Assembly (NCBI GenBank): GCA_021810725.1
Contig: JAJZIE010000175.1
Coordinates: forward strand, 1-5,471
Length of the DNA: 5,471 nucleotides
DNA from: Bacillota bacterium
GTDB taxonomy: Bacteria; Bacillota; Sulfobacillia; JAJZYS01; JAJYTV01
Direction of reading: 5' to 3'
Shown here piece by piece: positions 1 through 5,142 of this stretch. The position numbers and the translations under genes are program-made. Every line of letters begins with the position of its first letter. The first letter of the stretch is position 1. Below the pieces are notes generated by a model. It searched no databases, was not told the DNA's origin, and saw nothing but the letters and a program-made list of their open reading frames with translations.

Positions 1-789
1 GCCGCCGGCCAGTACGACCAGCGGGTCTCCGAGTCGGGCGTGCGCGAGTTTTCGGAACTCGCGCACAACATCAACCTGCTCGCGGCGTCCCTCGAGGACT
101 CGAGGCGCGCCCGCGCCCTCGCGACAGCGAGCGTCAGCCACGAACTGCGCACGCCGGTGACTGCCCTGCGCGGCTACTGCGACGCGCTGCGCGACGGCGT
201 GTTGCCCTGGTCCGACGAGGTGCTCGAGCGTATGGACCGCGCCGTCGCACGTCTTGAACGCATGGCCGCCGATCTGAGCGCCCTTTCGCAGGCCGAGGGC
301 AACGCCCACGCGGACCTGCAGCCCCGGCGGATCGCCGCGCGGGACGTGGTGCTGGCTGCGGTCGAGACGGCCCGTCACGCGTTCACCGAGGCCGGAGTGT
401 CGCTCGCGCTGGACGATGTCCCGGGCGACCTCGACGTCCTTGCCGACCCCGTCCGGCTCGGCGAGATCCTGGAGAACCTCCTCCTCAACAGCGCTCGCCA
501 TACGCCACGGGGGCGGACGGTGACCATCTCCGCGAGGGCCGCGGCCGCACGGGTCGAGTTTTGGGTGCGGGACGAAGGTAGCGGCATCCGCCCGGAAGAC
601 CTGCCGCACGTCACGGAGCCGTTCTTTCGAGGTGAGGGCCAGTCCGCCGGCCACGGCAGCCGGCCAGGCATGGGCCTTGGCCTCGCGATCGCGAGACGTC
701 TCGCGGAGGCCATGGACGGCAGCCTCGCGCTGTGGAGCCCGGGGCCGGGGCTGGGCACCGAGGCCAGGGTGATCCTGCCGAGGGCCTGA
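1..789 (+). CDS. Sensor histidine kinase, C-terminal part (5' end outside window)
   Basis: Membrane-sensor histidine kinase of a two-component system: it autophosphorylates on His and passes the phosphate to a response regulator, here probably encoded off the left edge. The frame is open from base 1, so the GTG at 40 is internal and not the start. The visible 262 residues begin in the end of a HAMP linker (1 to about 40). The HisKA H-box follows, with SHELRTP and the phosphoacceptor His at visible residue 47 (bases 139-141). HATPase_c shows the N-box (ENLLLNSARHTP, Asn159 and Asn163), the G1 box (DEGSGI, Asp191), the F-box (EPFFRGEG) and the G2 box (GMGLGLAIARR, about 223-233). All catalytic motifs are intact, so this is a functional BaeS/PhoR-like class kinase. 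The transmembrane and sensor regions are missing, so the signal is unknown. It lies 105 bases upstream of the SHOCT/cupredoxin pair, in the same direction, which suggests it regulates them. Confidence 0.95.
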   Translation, partial: AAGQYDQRVSESGVREFSELAHNINLLAASLEDSRRARALATASVSHELRTPVTALRGYCDALRDGVLPWSDEVLERMDRAVARLERMAADLSALSQAEGNAHADLQPRRIAARDVVLAAVETARHAFTEAGVSLALDDVPGDLDVLADPVRLGEILENLLLNSARHTPRGRTVTISARAAAARVEFWVRDEGSGIRPEDLPHVTEPFFRGEGQSAGHGSRPGMGLGLAIARRLAEAMDGSLALWSPGPGLGTEARVILPRA

Positions 790-792
790 CCC

Positions 793-814
793 TGACGAAT
801 TCTTGACGAAATTG
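793..814 (+). promoter_or_regulatory. Tandem direct repeat, possible OmpR/PhoB-family response-regulator operator
   Basis: Two head-to-tail copies of TGACGAA start exactly 11 bases apart (793 and 804); 8 of 11 positions of the repeat unit match. Direct repeats at 11-bp spacing, about one helical turn, are the usual binding geometry of OmpR/PhoB winged-helix regulators. The site lies just after the kinase stop and about 80 bases before the SHOCT start. The second copy also contains TTGACG (803-808), which resembles a -35 box, but I see no convincing -10 box at 16-18 bases. The operator role is inference from geometry and position. Confidence 0.4.
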
Positions 815-894
815 TGCGAGCGCCTTGCGGATGCCCGATACGTTCTTCGCATCGTCGAGGTCCACGATGGTCCAAGAAAGGTGGGACTGCGACG

Positions 895-1134
895 ATGATG
901 TGGGGATATTGGGGCGGCGGTCCGGGAGGGTGGTTCGGCCCGCTCCTGATGCTCGTCTTCTGGGTGCTCGTCATCGGCGGCATCGTACTGGCCCTGCGCA
1001 GCTGGTGGCGTCAGCCCACACACCGCGGCCCATACGGCGACAGCGCGCTCGATATCCTGCGCGAGCGCTACGCCCGCGGCGAATTGAGCCGCGAGCAGTT
1101 CGAGGAGATGCGCCGCGACCTCACCTCGAAGTAG
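895..1134 (+). CDS. Small membrane-anchored SHOCT-domain protein
   Basis: A 79-residue protein of unknown biochemical role. The N-terminus is rich in Gly and Trp (MMWGYWGGG). One hydrophobic helix follows (about 14-35), then a basic Arg/Trp stretch. The C-terminus is a SHOCT module (about 50-77: ALDILRERYARGELSREQFE), with the family's typical pattern of Leu, RYA-GE and E-F. SHOCT is a short domain found at protein ends and often linked to oligomerisation, so this is probably an inner-membrane peptide with a cytosolic SHOCT tail. The start at 895 is chosen for the Shine-Dalgarno-like GAAAGGTGGG (876-885), 9 bases upstream. ATG at 898 is an adjacent alternative. An in-frame GTG at 814 would add 27 unlikely residues and run through the repeat region. 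It ends 16 bases before the cupredoxin start, so the two are probably co-transcribed. Similar tiny SHOCT proteins are often found beside metal and envelope stress genes; a role in copper handling is inference. Confidence 0.85.
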   Translation: MMWGYWGGGPGGWFGPLLMLVFWVLVIGGIVLALRSWWRQPTHRGPYGDSALDILRERYARGELSREQFEEMRRDLTSK

Positions 1135-1141
1135 GGAGGCG
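1133..1141 (+). promoter_or_regulatory. Ribosome binding site of the cupredoxin gene
   Basis: AGGGAGGCG overlaps the SHOCT stop codon and sits 9 bases before the ATG at 1151. The overlap supports translation of both genes from one transcript and fixes the cupredoxin start. Confidence 0.7.
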
Positions 1142-1150
1142 CGAAGCAGC

Positions 1151-1897
1151 ATGCATCTCGGCAAAGGGACACTCGCCGTCGGCGCCATCGCCGTCGGCGT
1201 CGCGGGACTGCTCTTCGGATCGGGCGTGGCCAGCCGGGCCGCTGGCCTTGGTCCATACCGCATGATGTCGTACCTCCTCGGCAGCACCCGGCGAAGCGCC
1301 ACTCCGCTGGGCGGATGGGGGATGATGGGCGGCGCCGCGGGACCAACCGCGCCTGGGAGCGGCGCGTACCCGTCCGGCATGATGGGCGGCGGCTACGGCA
1401 TGACGGGCGGCTACTTCGAGGGTGGGTCGTCGCCGTCGACATCGGGTTCTGGCGACCTGTCGCCGAGCACAGGAGCGGGCGCCGCGACAAAGCTGCCCGC
1501 CGGGGCGACCGTCGACCGCGGGCAGCGGGTCATCACCTTCAGGGGGTCCACGGTTCGCTTCGCGGCCGTGGCCGGGCCGCGTGGCGGCCCCGAACTCGGC
1601 TTCGAGATCGCTGGCATGATCAACCCTGAGGTCGTCGTGCCGCGCGGCGCGCGGATCACCGTGAAGGTCATCAACGAGGGCGGCGCCCCGCACGACTTCG
1701 CCGTCGCCTCGGCTGTGGGCGCCGCTCCCGCCTTCCAGGGCGCCGAGAGCGCCATGCTGGACCCCGCCGCCGGCGCCTCGCCGCCGTCGACCAACGTCAC
1801 CTTCGTGGCCGCCTCGGCAGGCACCTACGTCTACGAATGCACCGTGCAGGGCCACGCGCAGGGTGGCATGCAGGGCGTCTTCAAGATCCAGCCCTGA
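1151..1897 (+). CDS. Exported or anchored cupredoxin (sulfocyanin/rusticyanin-like type-1 copper protein)
   Basis: A 248-residue blue-copper-type protein, probably a periplasmic or cell-surface electron carrier or copper binder. Residues about 7-30 form a hydrophobic N-terminal signal or anchor helix with one Lys before it. I see no clear lipobox Cys, so it may stay tethered. Residues about 52-112 are a low-complexity Gly/Met/Ser/Pro linker with repeated GMMGG/GMTGG motifs. The cupredoxin domain covers about 145-248. All four type-1 ligands are visible: His181 in GGAPHDFAV, Cys230, His235 and Met240 in YECTVQGHAQGGM. The spacing is C-x4-H-x4-M, as in rusticyanin, auracyanin and sulfocyanin, longer than the C-x2-H of plastocyanin. 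The domain ends in the normal final strand (GVFKI), so the gene is complete. It follows the SHOCT gene by 16 bases with a good ribosome binding site. The partner could be a terminal oxidase or copper enzyme elsewhere in the genome; none is in this window. Cupredoxin assignment is strong, subfamily and redox partner are inference. Confidence 0.93.
   Translation: MHLGKGTLAVGAIAVGVAGLLFGSGVASRAAGLGPYRMMSYLLGSTRRSATPLGGWGMMGGAAGPTAPGSGAYPSGMMGGGYGMTGGYFEGGSSPSTSGSGDLSPSTGAGAATKLPAGATVDRGQRVITFRGSTVRFAAVAGPRGGPELGFEIAGMINPEVVVPRGARITVKVINEGGAPHDFAVASAVGAAPAFQGAESAMLDPAAGASPPSTNVTFVAASAGTYVYECTVQGHAQGGMQGVFKIQP
1254..1490 (+). repeat. Met/Gly-rich low-complexity segment inside the cupredoxin gene
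   Basis: Translated, this part gives recurrent short motifs: RMMS, GWGMMGG, GMMGGGYGMTGG and then a Ser/Pro/Gly spacer. There are seven Met in about 50 residues. Clustered methionines in exported proteins are commonly Cu(I) ligands, but a flexible linker between membrane anchor and cupredoxin would look similar. Confidence 0.5.
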
Positions 1898-2010
1898 GTC
1901 GGGCGGGGACTCAAGCTCCCTGCGGGTCGGCATTGGCCACAGGCACACCCCGTTGCGAGCCGCGCACTGCGCACTCGGCACGCACGCCCGTGAGCGACGC
2001 CAGCATTCCT

Positions 2011-2027
2011 TCCGTGGGCATGCGTCA
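2011..2027 (+). repeat. 17-bp direct repeat, copy 1
   Basis: TCCGTGGGCATGCGTCA matches 2659-2675 at 16 of 17 positions. The two copies bracket the minus-strand membrane gene and lie in non-coding DNA. The core contains the self-complementary GCATGC. Role unknown. Confidence 0.5.
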
Positions 2028-2034
2028 TGAACGA

Positions 2035-2071
2035 GGCACCAGCCGCGCGCCTAGACCGCGCGGCTGGTGCC
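2035..2071. terminator. Perfect 15-bp hairpin between convergent genes, probable bidirectional terminator
   Basis: GGCACCAGCCGCGCG (2035-2049) is exactly complementary to CGCGCGGCTGGTGCC (2057-2071), with a 7-base loop. It lies 137 bases after the cupredoxin stop and 48 bases beyond the minus-strand stop at 2120, where terminators for both would be expected. There is no T-run on either side, so it is not a textbook intrinsic terminator. High-GC genomes often use such U-poor hairpins. It may instead be a 3'-end stabiliser. Confidence 0.6.
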
Positions 2072-2094
2072 ATTGTCCCGGGCGGACGCCGGCT

Positions 2095-2110
2095 CTCGCG
2101 GGCCCGCGAG
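2095..2110. repeat. Perfect 16-bp palindrome downstream of the minus-strand membrane gene
   Basis: CTCGCGGGCCCGCGAG is fully self-complementary and sits 9 bases past the stop of the minus-strand gene. With no spacer it would fold with a small loop made of its central bases. It may act with the 2035-2071 hairpin as a tandem terminator, or be a protein site. The function is not shown by the sequence. Confidence 0.4.
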
Positions 2111-2119
2111 GAGGCCCTC

Positions 2120-2494
2120 TCAGCGCGTGAGCCAGTGCGGCAGTCCGGTCAAGGTTCCTCCGACCATGCCCGCCATGGTGTAGGTCATGAGCAGCATGGT
2201 CTCCGCGACGCCCGCGCCATGCACGAACAAGATCAGGCCGAGCGATGCGCCGACCAGCGCGCCGGCTGTCCCGCCGACCGTCGCTCCCATCACCATATCG
2301 GCGAGCTCCGCGCGGTTGGCTCGCTGGTAGCGGGGCCAGAGCATGAACGACCCAAGCATGATGGCGACGACGAGAAGAAAACCCCAGACGCTGCCTCCGG
2401 CGATGGCCAGCGTCACGACTGCACCCGCGAGCGAAGTCCAGAACGCGCGAAGGATGCCCGGCTTCACGTGGCGCACCTTCCTCCAGCGAACCAT
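2120..2494 (-). CDS. Small four-helix inner-membrane protein of unknown function
   Basis: I do not recognise the family. The 124-residue product is strongly hydrophobic with about four membrane helices (roughly 15-33, 36-53, 68-91 and 97-117). A short charged loop lies between helices 2 and 3 (WPRYQRANRAELAD). Helix 3 carries a small-residue, glycine-zipper-like run (GATVGGTAGALVGASLG), which favours tight helix packing or oligomers. Helix 4 is rich in Met. Start choice is uncertain. ATG at 2494 has only a weak GAGGA 4-5 bases upstream. GTG at 2467 has GGAGGAAG about 9 bases upstream and gives 115 residues without the basic first nine, so it may be the true start. The gene stands alone: divergent from the transporter-acyltransferase gene and convergent with the cupredoxin. 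The coherent helix pattern is why I prefer this strand over the longer overlapping plus-strand frame, which reads as charged, low-complexity shadow. Confidence 0.75.
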   Translation of the reverse strand: MVRWRKVRHVKPGILRAFWTSLAGAVVTLAIAGGSVWGFLLVVAIMLGSFMLWPRYQRANRAELADMVMGATVGGTAGALVGASLGLILFVHGAGVAETMLLMTYTMAGMVGGTLTGLPHWLTR

Positions 2495-2577
2495 CCGTCC
2501 TCGCGCAATCCTATGAGCCGCTCGCGTCCCGTCGGACTCGGTCCAGCCGGTTGGCTGTGTCTTCCAGAAGGCGGCAC

Positions 2578-2606
2578 ATCATCGGTCCCGCCCGGCCATA
2601 TCTCAA
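2578..2606 (-). promoter_or_regulatory. Candidate sigma70-type promoter for the minus-strand membrane gene
   Basis: On the minus strand TTGAGA (2606-2601) matches the -35 consensus at 5 of 6 bases. After a 17-base spacer comes GATGAT (2583-2578), matching the -10 box at 4 of 6. It would give a leader of roughly 75-105 bases, depending on the start used. It is the best pairing I saw in this gap, but such matches can arise by chance. Confidence 0.3.
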
Positions 2607-2658
2607 CTTAGGACGCGCGCCTTCCCGGCCGACAGCGCGGTGGCGACCCGAGCCACGG

Positions 2659-2675
2659 TCCGTCGGCATGCGTCA
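2659..2675 (+). repeat. 17-bp direct repeat, copy 2
   Basis: TCCGTCGGCATGCGTCA differs from 2011-2027 at one base. It ends 32 bases before the ATG of the transporter-acyltransferase gene, where a regulator could act on it. Both copies are in the same orientation. Confidence 0.5.
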
Positions 2676-2696
2676 GGTGGCAGAACATCCCTCGGC

Positions 2697-2704
2697 AAGG
2701 TGAG
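2697..2704 (+). promoter_or_regulatory. Ribosome binding site of the transporter-acyltransferase gene
   Basis: AAGGTGAG lies directly upstream of ATG 2708; its AAGG core is 7 bases from the start. It supports this ATG as the initiation codon. Confidence 0.6.
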
Positions 2705-2707
2705 ATC

Positions 2708-5107
2708 ATGGCTCAGCGGCTTGTCGCGCCGCTTCCGGCCAGGCGGCAGATCGCGATCTCGGTTTACTGGTTCGCACTTTCCTTCCAGGGCTCGGCGCTC
2801 CTGACGATCGTGATCCCGGCGGCCCTGGACCGCCTGGCCTACGGCAGCCACACGCTCGTCCTCAGCCGGCTCGCCGTGCTCGGCGCCATCGTGGCGATGG
2901 TGCTGCCGCCGATCGCGGGCGCGTTCTCCGACGCCGTCAAAAGGCGCGGCGGACGGCGCCTGCCCATGCTGCTCTGGGGCACCGCGGTCAACGTCCTGGG
3001 GCTCCTCGCGATCAGCGCAGCGGGCAATCTCTACCTGCTGGCGGGCGGCTTTCTCATCATCGTGCTCGGCCAGAACCTGGCCACCGCGGCGTACCAGGCG
3101 GTGATCCCGGACATGGTGCCCGAGGGCCAGTGGGGCTCGGCATCCGGCTACATGGGCGTCTTCCGGCTGCTCGGCACGATCGGGGGTCTCGCGGTGGCTG
3201 GCCTCGCCTCGACGCACGCGGCCTATTACGCCATGGCCGCGACGACCGCGGCGGGTGCCCTCTACACGTCGACGGTGATGGTCGAGCGGGCCGACGCGGC
3301 CACCACCCTGCCCCACGCGACGGTGCGCAGCCGGCGGGACTTCCTGCTCGTCTTCTCCGCCCGCTTTGCGGTCATGCTCGGCCAGACGTTCCTCATGACG
3401 TTCGCCTTCTACTTCTTCCAGGACGTGCTGCACGCGGCGCGCCCCCAGGGTGTGACCGCGCTGTTCAGCGGTCTGGGCGTCCTTGGCGCCGTCCTCTCCT
3501 CGCTGGTGCTCGGTTTCGTCTCGGACCGCTCCGATCGCCCTGGCATCGTGTTCCTCGCAGGCATCCCGATGGCCGTCGCCGTCGGCGGGTTCGCTCTCCT
3601 GCTCGACCAGAAGCTCCTGCTCCTCTTCGCGCTGCTCTACGGCCTGGGTTACGGCGCCTACCTCTCGGTGGACTGGGCCTTGGCGCTCGACGCCATCCCA
3701 GACCTCAGCAACGTGGCCCGCGATCTCGGCGTCTGGGGCATCGCCTCGAACCTTCCCCTGGTCCTGGCGCCGGCGATCGGCGGCTGGGTCATCCTGCACT
3801 CCGCGAGCCCCGCCACGGGCTACCGGCTGCTCTTTCTGGTCTCCGCCGCCGTGACCCTCGCAGGCTCGCTGATCGTGCTCGGCGTGCGCTCGCGCCGCCG
3901 CGTCTCCTTCGCCGAAGGCGCCCTGCGCCTCGCGGCGGCCGTGGCCCTGCGCGCATACGTAAGCCTCAAGTTCCGCGTGCAGGTGATCGGCCGGCTGCCA
4001 CGCCGGAGGGGTGCTACTCTTGTGGTCGCGAACCATGGCCATCCCCTGGAAGGAGCCCTGGTGCCGCAGATCCTGTACTGGTTCTCGCCCTTCGGCTCGC
4101 CGCTTTACTGCGCCGGCTCCGAGCGGATTTTCGAACCCGGATTCCTGGCGGACCGCGGCCCGCTGCCGGTCCGGCGCCTCCTGAAGGGTGTCGGCATCGG
4201 CAAGGTGGTCACCGCGCTCGGCGTGCGGCCAATCGACAACATGACACGCGAGCGGCCGTTCGTCAGCCTGGCCTACGAGCTGTACCGCCGACATGGCGAC
4301 CTGCCCCTACGGGACGTCTTCACGGAAGAAGCCCTGCACAAATTCCTGCAGGAGCCCGGAAGCCCCGGAAATCCGCACCTGCGCGACGCGTGGCGCTCGC
4401 GCGTCCCGGCGTCGGCCCGGACGCTTCTCCCGTTCTCGGCGCTGAGGGAGCCATACAGGTCCGAGGCTCGGCGACATCTCCGGCCGCGCATAGAAGAGCA
4501 GCTGGCGGTACTCTCTGACCTACTTCGAACCGGCGGCACCTTGTACCTCACGCCGGAAGGCAGGATCAGCGAGAACGGCCGCATGTCGCGGCTGCGCCTG
4601 GCCTACGACGTCCTGAGACCGCTGGCGGAAGTGGTCTACATCGCCGCCGCGAGCTACGATCCGTTCCGGACGGGCCCGCTCCACATCACGCTCTGCATCG
4701 AGGCGCTCGACGAAGGGCTCAACGTGCGCACGGTGCTGCCGGCGAAGCGCCCCATCACCGCAAGCCAGCTCCTCGCGACGGCGCTGCTCCGGGCAAGATC
4801 GCCCGAGCCGCGCAAAGAGACCGAGCAGAGGGCAAGGAAACTCCTCGCGGCGCTTCCCCAAGGCGCGGTCCTCTGCCCGACGCTGCGGCAGGATCCTGAC
4901 GCCGCGATCAAGAGCAGCCTCGATGCCATGCTGCGGGCGGGTCTTCTCACGGCGAGTGGAGAAGACCGACTTCACCTCGCGGCCCGACGCCTCGACTGGC
5001 GCTTCCCGCACGTTCCGGACATCGTCGCCCACCAGGCGGCGCAGTTCACCGAGACCGTGGAGGCGCTCCGCCGGCTCTCGGCTCCGAAGGTGCCCGCCGA
5101 CCGGTAG
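2708..5107 (+). CDS. MFS transporter fused to a PlsC/LPLAT-like acyltransferase
   Basis: A 799-residue two-part protein. Residues about 12-395 are a major facilitator transporter with about 12 helices. Motif A is seen after helix 2 (GAFSDAVKRRGGRR, 71-84), and its half-repeat equivalent is GFVSDRSDRPG (269-279). AYQAVIPDMVPEGQWGSASG (128-147) resembles SLC45/GPH-like and LplT-like carriers. Residues about 415-680 look like a divergent glycerolipid acyltransferase. ANHGHPLEG (441-449) fits the catalytic NH-x4-D box but with Glu448 for Asp. GVRPIDN (505-511) sits where motif II ends, and YLTPEGRIS (613-621) fits the FPEGTRS box. Motifs I and III are about 175 residues apart, against about 65-75 in ordinary PlsC, so a large insertion (about 515-605) is present. 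Residues 690-799 are a helical extension of unknown role. By analogy with LplT plus Aas, it may move a lipid or lysolipid across the inner membrane and acylate it; the substrate is unknown. Transporter call is very secure; acyltransferase call is good; activity is unproven. Confidence 0.88.
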   Translation: MAQRLVAPLPARRQIAISVYWFALSFQGSALLTIVIPAALDRLAYGSHTLVLSRLAVLGAIVAMVLPPIAGAFSDAVKRRGGRRLPMLLWGTAVNVLGLLAISAAGNLYLLAGGFLIIVLGQNLATAAYQAVIPDMVPEGQWGSASGYMGVFRLLGTIGGLAVAGLASTHAAYYAMAATTAAGALYTSTVMVERADAATTLPHATVRSRRDFLLVFSARFAVMLGQTFLMTFAFYFFQDVLHAARPQGVTALFSGLGVLGAVLSSLVLGFVSDRSDRPGIVFLAGIPMAVAVGGFALLLDQKLLLLFALLYGLGYGAYLSVDWALALDAIPDLSNVARDLGVWGIASNLPLVLAPAIGGWVILHSASPATGYRLLFLVSAAVTLAGSLIVLGVRSRRRVSFAEGALRLAAAVALRAYVSLKFRVQVIGRLPRRRGATLVVANHGHPLEGALVPQILYWFSPFGSPLYCAGSERIFEPGFLADRGPLPVRRLLKGVGIGKVVTALGVRPIDNMTRERPFVSLAYELYRRHGDLPLRDVFTEEALHKFLQEPGSPGNPHLRDAWRSRVPASARTLLPFSALREPYRSEARRHLRPRIEEQLAVLSDLLRTGGTLYLTPEGRISENGRMSRLRLAYDVLRPLAEVVYIAAASYDPFRTGPLHITLCIEALDEGLNVRTVLPAKRPITASQLLATALLRARSPEPRKETEQRARKLLAALPQGAVLCPTLRQDPDAAIKSSLDAMLRAGLLTASGEDRLHLAARRLDWRFPHVPDIVAHQAAQFTETVEALRRLSAPKVPADR

Positions 5108-5142
5108 CGGATCAGGTCGGGCCTCCGCCTGGGACTGCCGGA

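Larger units (their letters stand above)
2495..2707. other. Divergent intergenic region
   Basis: 213 bases between the outward-facing membrane-protein and transporter-acyltransferase genes, so it must hold control signals for both. It contains the candidate minus-strand promoter (2578-2606), copy 2 of the 17-bp repeat (2659-2675) and the ribosome binding site at 2697-2704. I could not pick a convincing plus-strand -35/-10 pair. No ORF or RNA gene is evident in it. Confidence 0.5.

Noticed and set aside
803..842. TTGACG as the -35 box of a promoter for the SHOCT gene
   Set aside because: No acceptable -10 box is found at 16-18 bases; GATACG at 837-842 is about 28 bases away. I kept the repeat but not a promoter.
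814..894. GTG at 814 as start of the SHOCT protein
   Set aside because: It would add 27 residues unlike a signal or membrane segment and has no ribosome site. ATG 895 has GAAAGGTGGG at good spacing.
1895..1913. Short hairpin at the cupredoxin stop (TGAGTC/GACTCA, 7-base loop)
   Set aside because: It has only 6 pairs, overlaps the stop codon and has no T-run; easily chance. The 2035-2071 hairpin is a far better terminator candidate.
1121..1981. A 286-codon minus-strand frame opposite the cupredoxin gene
   Set aside because: It is Arg/Ala/Gly/His-rich with no motifs, while the plus strand has all four copper ligands.
2027..2611. A 194-codon plus-strand frame opposite the small membrane protein
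   Set aside because: It is hydrophilic with no domain pattern and it runs through the hairpin and both gaps. The minus frame has a coherent four-helix pattern.
2603..4294. A 563-codon open frame on the minus strand opposite the MFS gene
   Set aside because: It is rich in Arg, Glu, Asp, His and Gly with no domain pattern, as expected for the antisense of a GC-rich membrane-protein gene. The plus strand has clear MFS motifs and a ribosome site.
3130..4518. A long plus-strand frame overlapping the transporter-acyltransferase gene
   Set aside because: Its product is Arg/Pro/Gly/Ala-rich low complexity, typical of a +1 shadow frame. The other frame carries all recognisable motifs without interruption.
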